Origin: Candidatus Rifleibacteriota bacterium
Lineage (GTDB): Bacteria; UBP17; UBA6191; JACPRK01
Length of the DNA stretch: 22,725 nucleotides
Reading direction: 5' to 3'
NCBI GenBank assembly: GCA_016213865.1
Contig: JACQZL010000137.1
Coordinates: forward strand, 1-22,725
Below the pieces are notes generated by a model. The model searched no databases and was not told where the DNA came from. It saw nothing but the letters and a program-made list of their open reading frames with translations. A program made the position numbers and the translations under genes. Each line of letters starts with the position of its first letter. Position 1 is the stretch's first letter. Below, one piece after another: positions 6,773 through 14,033 of this stretch.

Positions 6773-8932
6773 ATGAACCCTGGAGTCTCCGCTCGTTTCC
6801 TGGTGATTGTCTTCCTGCTGTCGGTCGCGATGGCGGCCCGAGCCGACGAAGGCATGTGGCTCTTCAGCGACCCGCCGAACGCGATCTTGAAAGACCGATA
6901 CGGCTTCGTTCCGACCAAGAGCTGGCTCGAGCACGTCCAGAAGTCGGCCGTGAGGTTCAACTCCGGGGGCTCCGGCTCGTTCGTCTCCGCCGACGGCCTC
7001 GTGATGACCAATCACCACGTGGGCCTCGATACCCTGCAGAAGCTCTCGACGAAAGAGAGCGACTACGTGAAGGACGGCTTCCTGGCTGCGACCCGCGACC
7101 AGGAGGTCAAGGCCGTGGATCTCGAGCTCAACGTGCTGATGGAGATCGTCGACGTCACGGACCAGGTCCAGGCAGCGGTCGAGCCGAGCATGGGCGCCGA
7201 GGCGGCCTTCAAGGCCCGCCGGGCGGTCCTCGCCGACCTCGAGAAGGACTCCCTGGAAAAGACCAAGCTCCGGAGCAACGTGATCACGCTCTACCGGGGC
7301 GGCCGCTACCACCTCTACCGGTTCAAGCGATACACCGACGTGCGGCTGGTGTTCGCGCCGGAGCAGCAGGCGACGTTCTACGGCGGGGACCCGGACAACT
7401 TCGAGTACCCCCGCTTCGACCTCGACGTATGCCTCTTTCGCGTCTACGAGGACGGGAAGCCGTTGCAGCCGCAACACTACTTGAGATGGAGCGAGGGTGG
7501 GGCCAAGGAGAACGAGCTGGTGTTCGTGGTCGGGCATCCCGGCAAGACGGAACGGCTCGACACGGTGGCGGAGCTGGAATTCGTCAGGGATGTGGGAAAC
7601 CCGTTCACGGAAAGGGCGATCTTTCGCCGGGAGGTGCTCCTCACCTCGTGGTCGGCCCGCAGCCTGGAGAACGCTCGTCGCGCCGGTGACGAGCTGTTCG
7701 GCGTCCGGAACGGCCGCAAGAAGATGACGGGCGATCAGGCAGGCTTGCTGGACCCTCAGTTGATGGACCAGAAGAGGGCAGCCGAGGAGAAGCTCCGCGG
7801 GGAGCTCGCCAAGCGGAGCGAACTGGCGGGGGCCCTGGAGGCGTTCGACCAGGTAGCCCGAATCCAGAGGGTCCGTGCCAGGAACCTGGTGCCGTACACG
7901 ATGCTCGAGGGCGGAGGCGGCTTTGCCTCCAGCCTGTTCGGCTACGCCCGGGCCCTCGTTCGCGCCGCCGACGAGCGCCGCAAGCCGAACAACGAGCGGC
8001 TGGAGGAGTTTTCCGACTCCGAGAAGGCGTCCTTCGAGCTGCGCCTGTTCTCCGAGCGCCCGATCTATGACGATCTCGAGGAGCTGAAGCTGGCCGACTC
8101 GCTCGCGTTCATGGCCGAGCTGCTGGGCCACGACCATCCTTCGGTCAGGAAGGCACTGCGAGGCAAGTCACCGGGGGCCAGGGCGGTCGAGCTGGTCCGC
8201 GGGACCCGGTTGAAGGACGTCGCCTTCCGGAGGAAGCTGTACGACGGCGGCAAGAAGAGAGTGGACGCGTGCGACGACCCGATGGTGGAGCTGGCCCGAG
8301 CGATCGATCCCGAAGCGAGGGCCCTGCGCAAGGTCTGGGACGAACAGGTCAAGGAGATGCTGAGGCAAGCCTACGACAGGATTGCCCGGGCCAAGTTCGC
8401 CGTCGAAGGCACCTCGACCTACCCGGACGCGACGTTCACGCTGCGCCTCGCCTTCGGGGTCGCCAAGGGATATGAAGAGTACGGCAAGCAGATTCCGTAC
8501 GAGGTCCCCTTCTCCGGCCTCTACGAGAGGGCGGCCGAACACGAGTACGCGCCGCCGTTCCACCTGCCGCAGCGTTGGCTGGACCGAAAGGACAGACTGA
8601 ATCTCAATGTCCCGTTCAACTTCGTCTGCACCGCCGACATCATCGGGGGCAACTCCGGCAGTCCGGTCGTGAACCGGGAAGGCGAGGTCGTCGGCCTCAT
8701 CTTCGACGGCAACCTCCACTCACTGGTCCTCGACTACCTCTACACCGACGTCCGGGCCCGCGCGCTGGCGGTCCACTCCTCGGCCATCCCGGAGGCACTG
8801 CGGAAGGTCTACGATGCTGATGCGCTCGCGCGAGAGCTGGAGGGTGTCAGGCCCCTTGGCTACCCGCGGGACGCAGGAACCCCGCGCATCCGGAAGCCCG
8901 TACCTGGTCCGGAGACTCGAACTGCACCCTGA
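6773..8932 (+). CDS. S46 family serine peptidase (DPP7/DPP11-type)
   Basis: Secreted or periplasmic dipeptidyl-peptidase of family S46, 719 residues, the usual length. A signal peptide covers residues 1-24 (hydrophobic core FLVIVFLLSVAM, cleavage after ARA), followed by the DEGMW start of the mature family members. The chymotrypsin-like triad is visible: His82 in GLVMTNHHVG, Asp218 in FDLDVCLFRVY and Ser628 in GGNSGSPVVN. Family members remove dipeptides from oligopeptide N-termini; I cannot assign the P1 preference (hydrophobic versus acidic) from sequence alone. I chose the ATG at 6773 because it directly precedes the signal peptide; the open frame upstream runs through repeats. No strong ribosome binding site is seen. 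It converges with the lipoprotein gene at 9315. Confidence 0.93.
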   Translation: MNPGVSARFLVIVFLLSVAMAARADEGMWLFSDPPNAILKDRYGFVPTKSWLEHVQKSAVRFNSGGSGSFVSADGLVMTNHHVGLDTLQKLSTKESDYVKDGFLAATRDQEVKAVDLELNVLMEIVDVTDQVQAAVEPSMGAEAAFKARRAVLADLEKDSLEKTKLRSNVITLYRGGRYHLYRFKRYTDVRLVFAPEQQATFYGGDPDNFEYPRFDLDVCLFRVYEDGKPLQPQHYLRWSEGGAKENELVFVVGHPGKTERLDTVAELEFVRDVGNPFTERAIFRREVLLTSWSARSLENARRAGDELFGVRNGRKKMTGDQAGLLDPQLMDQKRAAEEKLRGELAKRSELAGALEAFDQVARIQRVRARNLVPYTMLEGGGGFASSLFGYARALVRAADERRKPNNERLEEFSDSEKASFELRLFSERPIYDDLEELKLADSLAFMAELLGHDHPSVRKALRGKSPGARAVELVRGTRLKDVAFRRKLYDGGKKRVDACDDPMVELARAIDPEARALRKVWDEQVKEMLRQAYDRIARAKFAVEGTSTYPDATFTLRLAFGVAKGYEEYGKQIPYEVPFSGLYERAAEHEYAPPFHLPQRWLDRKDRLNLNVPFNFVCTADIIGGNSGSPVVNREGEVVGLIFDGNLHSLVLDYLYTDVRARALAVHSSAIPEALRKVYDADALARELEGVRPLGYPRDAGTPRIRKPVPGPETRTAP

Positions 8933-9057
8933 CGACGACTCCGAGAATCCGCTGGTAGCCCGGGACGGCGCCGAACGACCGGGCCGCGGCTCTTCGCTCC
9001 GAGAGCGATGCAGACAGAGGGGGTCCGCACCGCTGCTTTGGGCCAGGGAGACCAGAC

Positions 9058-9151
9058 AACACCCAGAGGCACGGAGAACCAGGGACACACAGAGAACTCA
9101 GACCAGAAAAGGCGTCTCTGTGGCTCTGTGCCTCCGTGGCTCTGGGTTGAG
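9058..9151. repeat. Imperfect inverted repeat, CAGAGGCACGGAG type
   Basis: The left arm (about 9058-9102, with acccagaggcacggag) is roughly the reverse complement of the right arm (about 9114-9151, with cctccgtggctctgggt). It can form a long imperfect hairpin between two converging genes. Related wording occurs at 2258-2350. It could serve as a bidirectional terminator, but has no T-tract. Confidence 0.6.
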
Positions 9152-9171
9152 AGTCCTTTCCTGGCGCCTGT

Positions 9172-9259
9172 AGTGATGCGACTTCCCATTTCTCTGCACT
9201 GCTCCCCAGCCGCGCCACGGCTCTGGCGACGACACCCAGGAAGCGGCGTGAACCCGCTT
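9172..9259. repeat. Satellite fragments of the intergenic repeat family
   Basis: Positions 9172-9206 align with 6592-6626 and 13860-13894 (AGT.ATGCG.CTTCCCATTTCT and a downstream GCTCCCC). Positions 9241-9259 are a decayed hairpin, AAGCGGC-GTGAA-CCCGCTT, related to the perfect hairpins in the elements at 10087 and 13595. Confidence 0.5.
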
Positions 9260-9314
9260 CCACCTTGCGGACCGTCCGCCCTCGACGGGCCGGTTGCATA
9301 GGTGCCGAGGGCAG

Positions 9315-9848
9315 CTACTGGTTGCGGAGGTCGCCGAAGTCGACGTCGGACACTGGTTGCTTGTAGCTGAGGCTCTGGGCCCCGCTCGCGCCGCGGGTCT
9401 GTCCACTGAAGTTGGTGGGGTCGGCGGCCTCCAGGTAGAGCCAGCCGTTGTTGTTGTGGGAGGTCCCGAATCCCTGGTTCTCTCCTGCCTTGATCAGGTC
9501 ACGAACGACCTTCTGGCAGATCTGCTTCATCCCATCGGCCCGGCAGGAGTACTTCGTCATGTAGACCTTGAAGTACTTCTTCGTGATACCGTCTGCCAGG
9601 TCCCCGCGGATCCGCAGGAGCGTGTTGGCGCGGTTGATATAGGCGCCGCAGACCTCCCGGGACGCTTCCTTGATCGCGGCCTTCCACTCCGCGGGCACGT
9701 CGGTGCCGCTGACCCTGAGCTGATCGATGGTCCGCTCGAAGTCGGCCCGGGTCGCGAAGGTCTGGTTCTGCGGGAGGTTCGACGAGCAGGCGGTCGACAG
9801 CAATGCAACGAGCGTCCCCAGTCCAACGAGCGTCTTCCGCATCCACAT
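9315..9848 (-). CDS. Small lipoprotein of unknown function
   Basis: 177-residue predicted lipoprotein. The N-terminus has a short basic region, a hydrophobic stretch and the lipobox LSTA-Cys21, so after signal peptidase II cleavage Cys21 would be lipidated and the protein membrane-attached. The mature part is a mixed helical domain with two further cysteines near the middle (KYSCRAD and KQICQKV) that could pair, then an Asn-rich turn. I do not recognise a family. ATG at 9848 has AGGAGG about ten bases upstream; an ATG two codons on is a minor alternative. It is divergent from the membrane protein gene at 10395, with a repeat element in the gap. Confidence 0.8.
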   Translation of the reverse strand: MWMRKTLVGLGTLVALLSTACSSNLPQNQTFATRADFERTIDQLRVSGTDVPAEWKAAIKEASREVCGAYINRANTLLRIRGDLADGITKKYFKVYMTKYSCRADGMKQICQKVVRDLIKAGENQGFGTSHNNNGWLYLEAADPTNFSGQTRGASGAQSLSYKQPVSDVDFGDLRNQ

Positions 9849-10086
9849 GTCGCCCTCGCCTCCTCTGGCTCTTCCCGACCGCGGCTCCGGTTTTGCGAGC
9901 CGTCCTCACGCACGGACGGGCCCTAATCAAGGGCCGTGCCAGATTGCCCGGTTGCCCGAAGATGCCGACCAGTACAGCGATCTCGAAGCAGGCCGGTCAG
10001 CTCCTTGTCAGACCGAGACTGCTAGCCTTCCGGCCAGTCCTGGCCTCTCAAGTGGTCCATCTCCTTCCACCACGGGATGAAGGCGC

Positions 10087-10282
10087 GGCCCAATGGCATT
10101 AAATCCAGCGTCAGGAGAGGCATGACGGGTGTCGGAAAGGTAGAAGCGGCATCTTGCCGCTTCCACAGGTCCGGGCAGGTCGCCGTCGCGTGACCGGGCG
10201 CCCAAAAAGCGGCTGGAAGCCGCTTCTACCTTGCGGCGTGGCCATCGTTGCGGCCTCGCCGGCAAATCCATGGCAGGAGACG
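10087..10282 (-). repeat. MITE-like element, diverged copy
   Basis: Aligns, in reverse orientation, with the element at 13595-13838. Shared landmarks in order are CCCAATGGCATTAAA, GGAGAGGCATGAC, the hairpin AAGCGGC-ATCTT-GCCGCTT (10144-10162), the hairpin AAGCGGC-TGGAA-GCCGCTT (10207-10225), GGCGTGGCCATCGTTGCGG, and CATGGCAGGAGA. The outer terminal repeats are lost at the far end and decayed at the near end. It has no coding capacity. The segments GTAGAAGCGGC and GCCGCTTCTAC can also pair with each other across the element. Confidence 0.78.
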
Positions 10283-10331
10283 CGGTCCTCGGCCCACGAA
10301 CCGCCAACGCACCCCCTCCGTGCCCAGCCCG

Positions 10332-10360
10332 TTGGCCGCGCCGGTGTCTTGTGCTATCGT
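10332..10360 (+). promoter_or_regulatory. Candidate sigma-70-type promoter
   Basis: TTGGCC at 10332-10337, then a 17-bp spacer, then TATCGT at 10355-10360 preceded by TGC (extended -10 form, TGnTAT). It lies 35 bp upstream of the ATG at 10395 and outside the repeat element. Each hexamer matches the consensus at four of six positions, so this is suggestive only in such GC-rich DNA. Confidence 0.3.
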
Positions 10361-10394
10361 CGAGCCGGCGGCAGACGGAGCCGGTCGCAACTCG

Positions 10395-10994
10395 ATGGGC
10401 AGCGGAGCGTCGTGGATGTGGCTTCTCGGAAGTGCGGTGGTAGTAGGTCTGGTCGTGGTTGGCTTCGTCTTTCTTCCGCGCGAGCGCCAAGACGAACCGG
10501 AACCCTCCGGCGACACGAGGCCTTTCACCCAGCTCGCGGTTCTCGAGTCGCCGGATGGGCACAGGAAAGCCGTGCTCGAGACCTTCGACGCGAGTCCGGC
10601 GGGAGCTGGACCGGCGGTCTTGCGACTCGATCGAGGCTGCGACGGTTGTTGCGAGCTGCACGGAACGGACGCCACGGCCTTCTTCAGCCCGGATGGGCGG
10701 TTCCTGATCTTCCATGACGTCTGCTGTGTCGTGGCGCTGGATTTTGGGACCGGGACGGTACGCCACCTGACGCCGCCGCACGGCTCGTCTTTCACTCGGG
10801 TGCACCTGGACGGCCACTGGCTGAACGTCAGCGGGTGCGAGCCGAGCGGGCGCAGCTTCGCCCTCGAGCGCGTGACGCTCGAACCGCCGGATCCTCGATG
10901 GGCGCCCGGACCGGGGCCCGCCGTCCTACCGAAGATCTCGGGCGCGTCACGGCTCGGCCAGCCGGACAGGGCACGTCCTCCCCGTTCGTCCTGA
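10395..10994 (+). CDS. Membrane-anchored protein of unknown function
   Basis: 199-residue protein with a single N-terminal membrane helix (about residues 7-27, WMWLLGSAVVVGLVVVGFVF) and a soluble domain on the far side. The motif FSPDGRFLIF followed by VVALDFGTGTVRHLT resembles one blade of a TolB/WD-type beta-propeller, but there is only one clear repeat, so it is a fragment or a short relative. Several cysteines cluster around residues 80-115 (GCDGCCE and DVCCVV), which could bind metal or form disulphides. I chose the ATG at 10395 because the open frame before it lies in the repeat and promoter region. I do not recognise a family. Confidence 0.6.
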   Translation: MGSGASWMWLLGSAVVVGLVVVGFVFLPRERQDEPEPSGDTRPFTQLAVLESPDGHRKAVLETFDASPAGAGPAVLRLDRGCDGCCELHGTDATAFFSPDGRFLIFHDVCCVVALDFGTGTVRHLTPPHGSSFTRVHLDGHWLNVSGCEPSGRSFALERVTLEPPDPRWAPGPGPAVLPKISGASRLGQPDRARPPRSS

Positions 10995-11172
10995 AGAGCG
11001 CTCCGCTGTGGCGCCCAATTTGGGCGACGCCGGCGTCCGGGCCCACAGGGTGAGTGCAGGGCCGGCAAGCTCACGACCCCTGTCTGTCTCGACGCAGAGG
11101 ATCACGAGACGCTTGCTGGAGCCAGCGCGGAGGGAGTCTCAGCCGGCGAATGGCTCCGTCGTGTGAAGAGAC

Positions 11173-11568
11173 TCACTTGGGCGCTGCTGTGTCTGGGAAC
11201 GGACGCTTGCCTGTCTGCTGCAAGTACTCGCATGCTGACGTCAAGAACCGTTCGGCAGCCCTCAGCGCGTCCTGCACTTCAGGTTCAGTAACCGGATCGA
11301 GACGCTGATAGTCGTCGTCCTGTCGGGCGTCGAAGAGCCTGTGGAGGTCGCGGGACAGGTCCTTCGATAGCAGGCCCGTGTGCACGAAACCGCGGTCGAA
11401 CAGGCTGATGGCGCCCTGGTGCTTGCGCGGCGCCTGGCCTGCCGTCTGGAGCAGTGCCAGGACTGCGTAGAACATGGCGTAGTAGCACCGATTGACGATC
11501 GATCGTCCGCTGCCCCGGACTGATGCGAGCTTGTGCGCGTCCTCGAGACACTCGCGGGCCTGTTGCAC
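11173..11568 (-). CDS. HEPN domain protein (MNT/HEPN pair)
   Basis: 131-residue HEPN-fold helical protein of the type paired with minimal nucleotidyltransferases. The core NRCYYAMFYAVLALL (residues 26-40), KHQGAISLFDRGFV (49-62) and the later R-x-x-x-D-Y (82-87) follow the HEPN family pattern. It is downstream of the MNT gene on the same strand with a 35-bp gap. In toxin-antitoxin versions HEPN is an RNase with R-x4-6-H; I find no such spacing here (RGFVH and RDLH are too short), so RNase activity is doubtful. GTG at 11568 is the first standard start; the frame stays open upstream to the end of the MNT gene without an ATG, GTG or TTG that I could find. Confidence 0.85.
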   Translation of the reverse strand: MQQARECLEDAHKLASVRGSGRSIVNRCYYAMFYAVLALLQTAGQAPRKHQGAISLFDRGFVHTGLLSKDLSRDLHRLFDARQDDDYQRLDPVTEPEVQDALRAAERFLTSACEYLQQTGKRPFPDTAAPK

Positions 11569-11603
11569 ACGAATCTCGGTCAGAGGGGACTGGCTCCCCT
11601 CGC

Positions 11604-11927
11604 TCAGACGACGACTCCCTCTTGCCGGATGGCCTGCGCCAGGAGCGACTGGCTAAACAACCCGCTCTCGAAGTCGAGCCGCGCCACGGGCACGGTAACG
11701 ACGACCAGCGCCTCGTCGAATCCGGCCTCCCACGCGCAGTCGCTGATGGTTCGCCGGACCCGCGGATCCAAACGTTCAACTACGACCAGCACATCGTAGT
11801 CCGAATCGGCCCGGGCATCCCCGCGGGCTCGCGAGCCAAAGAGGATCGTCTGGCAGAGCGGGACTTGGCGCTCTGCCATCAGTGTCTTGAAACGCTGGAG
11901 GATTCTGCGATCGTGCTCGGAAGGCAT
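11604..11927 (-). CDS. Minimal nucleotidyltransferase (MNT)
   Basis: 107-residue minimal nucleotidyltransferase of the DNA polymerase beta superfamily. Active-site signature: Gly31-Ser32 in FGSRARG, then Asp43-x-Asp45 in ADSDYDVLVVV. In MntA/HepT systems such an enzyme neutralises the HEPN partner by adding AMP to it, and here the HEPN gene follows directly. ATG at 11927 has GGAGG seven bases upstream, a strong ribosome binding site. The third metal-binding acidic residue is probably Asp84 in VARLDFES. The pair may be a toxin-antitoxin module, or a non-toxic MNT/HEPN pair given the doubtful HEPN active site. Confidence 0.87.
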   Translation of the reverse strand: MPSEHDRRILQRFKTLMAERQVPLCQTILFGSRARGDARADSDYDVLVVVERLDPRVRRTISDCAWEAGFDEALVVVTVPVARLDFESGLFSQSLLAQAIRQEGVVV

Positions 11928-12093
11928 CTCGTCGCCTCCGCATCACACTGCGGCCCGACTTCCAGCTTACCATTGTGCGAGTGGGTCTTTCCTCAGTCTC
12001 GGAACACGGGCGGCAGGGCCAATCGTGGCTCACCTTCTTGCAGCGGTGATGGTGCCGGTGCTGGCCGGGGCGCCAGCGACGGACGCGCGCTGC

Positions 12094-13452
12094 CTACCTG
12101 AACCCTGCCACGGGTGTCTGCAGGTACGGGAACGTCACCTGGAAGACCCCGGCGGCCGCGTCGTTGCGATCGACGCCGTCCGACAGGGTCTTGCCGTTGG
12201 GCGTCTCGGTGAAGGTGGTGAGCAGCGCCCCGCCGATACAGCGCAGGAAGATGTCGGTCACGTCGTCGGTCAGGCGCCGGCCGTTCGGAAAGCCCTGACT
12301 GTCGCCTGCCGGATAGCCTTGGGGGTTGGGACTGGGCGTGATCGGGGTGGCCATGTTGAGCCGCAGCACCTCGGCCGGGCGCACGCCGGACGGCTGGTTG
12401 ACGCCCGGGATGCCCGTCAGGAAGACCTGCACCAGGTCGTTGCGCGGAGTGGGGGGCACGTGCAACCCGAGCGTCAGGTTGAAGAGGCGGGCCGGCTCGG
12501 GATCGGTCACGTAGGTGGTGAACTGAGCGTCCTCGCGGGGGTTCGAGCCGTTGAACTTGTCCCGGTCCTTGAGGGGCACGATCAGTTCGTTGAAGAGCGG
12601 GTTGCCCAGGCGCGAGACCTGGGCCCAGGCGCCACGCGAGGTGGAGAACCGCGGCGGCCGGGCTCGCAGGATCGTCGCCTCCTGGCGGCTGGCCGTGGTC
12701 CAGACACCGATGATGCCCGTCAGGTTTCCGCTCGGCGAGAGGTGGGTGATGGGGACCTCGAGGACGATCGAGAGGACGTTGAGACCGGCGAAACCGTCGG
12801 TGCCCAGGGAGCCCGGCGTGACGAACGGCCGCAGCCCCAGCAGGTCGTGCAACGCCGCCTGGTCGGCAAAGTAGGGGTCCTCGCGCTGGCCGCAGAAGAC
12901 CTTGGCGTTGTTGTGCGAGGCCAGGGTCTGGACCGCCGCGTTGGCCAGGTTGGTGTAGTTGGGTGTGGACCGGGGGCCCACGTTGACGGGAGGGCAGGGG
13001 AGGTTGCTGCCGAGGGTCTGCGGGGCCTGCCCGGCGCGCACGTAGGTGAGGGTGTAGGTCTGCTTGACGTTCCAGTCGGCGTCGGTGAGGCTGTCGATCT
13101 GGGCGGTGTTGTACAGGCCCGTGTTGCCGCTGACCAGCGTCGTCGTGAAGCGGAACTGGTACGTGAACTCGGGCAGCGCGTCGCCGTTGTTGCAGATCTT
13201 CAGCTCGTAGAGGACGTCGTCGTCGAACTTCGAGAAGGCGGGCCCGTTCTGCGGGAGCTGCTGCGGCAGGTAGTTGGCGATGAGGCAGATCCGATCGCCC
13301 GTCACGCGGAAGGCGTACAGGTCGGTGGCGTCGGCGCCCGGGTCGCGGCAGATGAGCGGCGCCTCGCGATGGCTGGAGGCTGTGGCCGCGAGAGGGAAGA
13401 GGAGCAGGGCAGAGAGGGCGAGCGGCAGGAATGGGGCGAGTCGGCTGGGCAT
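12094..13452 (-). CDS. DUF4331 family secreted protein
   Basis: 452-residue exported protein of the DUF4331 family. A signal peptide (about residues 1-25, core FLPLALSALLLFPLAAT) is followed directly by the diagnostic start SSHREAPLICRDPGADATDL, with YAF a few residues later. Next come ANYLPQQLPQNGPAFSKFDD and Y-E-L-K-I-C-N-N-G-D, again typical. The C-terminus FPYLQTPVAGFR is also the family ending. The function is unknown; members are often beta-rich extracellular proteins. The ATG at 13452 gives a complete signal peptide. Its upstream region contains the 41-bp repeat and the MITE-like element. The nearest same-strand gene downstream is the MNT gene, 166 bp away, so it is probably a separate unit. 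Confidence 0.9.
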   Translation of the reverse strand: MPSRLAPFLPLALSALLLFPLAATASSHREAPLICRDPGADATDLYAFRVTGDRICLIANYLPQQLPQNGPAFSKFDDDVLYELKICNNGDALPEFTYQFRFTTTLVSGNTGLYNTAQIDSLTDADWNVKQTYTLTYVRAGQAPQTLGSNLPCPPVNVGPRSTPNYTNLANAAVQTLASHNNAKVFCGQREDPYFADQAALHDLLGLRPFVTPGSLGTDGFAGLNVLSIVLEVPITHLSPSGNLTGIIGVWTTASRQEATILRARPPRFSTSRGAWAQVSRLGNPLFNELIVPLKDRDKFNGSNPREDAQFTTYVTDPEPARLFNLTLGLHVPPTPRNDLVQVFLTGIPGVNQPSGVRPAEVLRLNMATPITPSPNPQGYPAGDSQGFPNGRRLTDDVTDIFLRCIGGALLTTFTETPNGKTLSDGVDRNDAAAGVFQVTFPYLQTPVAGFR

Positions 13453-13547
13453 TTTCGGTACTCCGGTGGGCTCCGAGAAGAACGCGGGTTCGTCGATTTC
13501 ACTGTAGCAGAGGGCGGGGGAGAGGAGCGGCGGGGAGGAGGGGGTGC

Positions 13548-13588
13548 GCGCGCGGTTCGTGGGTCAACATCTGCGACTGGCCTCGTGA
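13548..13588 (+). repeat. 41-bp dispersed direct repeat, copy 2
   Basis: 39 of 41 bases match 6430-6470. It ends six bases before the left terminal repeat of the MITE-like element, so that element may have inserted next to or into it. Confidence 0.8.
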
Positions 13589-13594
13589 ACCATG

Positions 13595-13838
13595 TAGCGC
13601 GGGGGCTTGTCCCAATGGCATTAACTCGTGATGGTTGCCATCTCCTGCCATGGGTTTGCCGGAGAGGCCGCAACGATGGCCACGCCAGAAGGTAGAAGCG
13701 GCTTCCAGCCGCTTTTTTGGGCGGCCGGGCTCACGTCCGGCTCCGAGGAAGCGGCAAGATGCCGCTTCTACCCTACCGGCTTCTGTCATGCCTCTCCTTG
13801 TGAGGCATTTGATGCCATTGGGACAAGCCCCCACGCTA
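13595..13838. mobile_element. MITE-like non-coding element with 28-bp terminal inverted repeats
   Basis: The terminal repeat at 13595-13622 (TAGCGCGGGGGCTTGTCCCA, then ATGGCATT) and the reverse complement of 13811-13838 match at 26 of 28 positions. Inside are two perfect short hairpins: AAGCGGC-TTCCA-GCCGCTT (13696-13714, running into a T-tract) and AAGCGGC-AAGAT-GCCGCTT (13749-13767). The flanking GTAGAAGCGGC and GCCGCTTCTAC also pair with each other. It has no coding capacity and no transposase nearby. A diverged, reversed copy is at 10087-10282, which shows that the sequence has been duplicated in this genome. The hairpin followed by T's could also terminate transcription. No clear target-site duplication was found. 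Confidence 0.72.
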
Positions 13839-13859
13839 CCGCGCCTGGTTGCCTGTCGC

Positions 13860-13894
13860 AGTCATGCGGCTTCCCATTTCTTGGCGTCGTTCCC
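13860..13894 (+). repeat. Short dispersed repeat, AGTCATGCGG type
   Basis: AGTCATGCGGCTTCCCATTT and the following TCTTGGCGTCGTTCCCC align with 6592-6626 and 9172-9206, with a scatter of substitutions. All three copies are intergenic. Confidence 0.6.
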
Positions 13895-14033
13895 CCGGCC
13901 CCCGCAGACTTGCCCGGGACTCGCGCTTGTGATACGGATTCACCCGAGGCCTTGGGCAACCCTCGACGCGAGCGCTCCGCTCGCCAAGCGATTACGCTGG
14001 CCACGGGCCTTGCTGACACGGAGGATTCCAAGT

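Larger units (their letters stand above)
8933..9314. other. Convergent intergenic region made largely of repeats
   Basis: The 382 bp between the converging S46 peptidase and lipoprotein genes hold the CAGAG-type inverted repeat (9058-9151), the AGTGATGCG-type repeat at about 9172-9206 and a decayed AAGCGGC hairpin at 9241-9259 followed by CCACCTTGCGG, which matches the edge of the repeat at 10087-10282. No gene is supported. Confidence 0.6.
9849..10394. other. Divergent intergenic region containing a repeat element
   Basis: The 546 bp between the divergent lipoprotein and membrane-protein genes. The middle is a diverged copy of the MITE-like element (10087-10282). The last 110 bp hold a candidate promoter (10332-10360). 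I see nothing recognisable in 9849-10086 apart from whatever promoter drives the lipoprotein gene. Confidence 0.6.
13453..14033. other. Intergenic region filled by composite repeat
   Basis: The 581 bp between the divergent DUF4331 and AAA+ regulator genes. In order it contains the 41-bp repeat (13548-13588), the 244-bp MITE-like element (13595-13838) and the AGTCATGCGG repeat (13860-13894). The last 140 bp precede the regulator and hold its ribosome binding site; I could not identify a promoter. No coding sequence is supported, although frames stay open through the GC-rich repeats. Confidence 0.6.

Noticed and set aside
6446..8137. 563-codon minus-strand frame opposite the S46 peptidase
   Set aside because: The peptidase signal peptide and catalytic His and Asp are encoded here on the plus strand; the antisense product has no recognisable features and runs into repeats.
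11012..11026. Short palindrome CGCCCAA-T-TTGGGCG after the membrane protein gene
   Set aside because: The usable stem is only five base pairs with no T-run, too weak to call a terminator.
11887..13695. 602-codon plus-strand frame opposite the DUF4331 gene
   Set aside because: The DUF4331 protein is unmistakable on the minus strand, and the plus-strand frame runs through the repeat region.
13595..13838. Possible CRISPR-like repeats from the AAGCGGC hairpins
   Set aside because: There are only two hairpins per element, in inverted relation, with no regular spacer pattern or cas genes.
13635..14033. N-terminal extension of the AAA+ regulator to 13635
   Set aside because: The extension would translate the MITE-like element; the ATG at 14034 has a GGAGG at good spacing.
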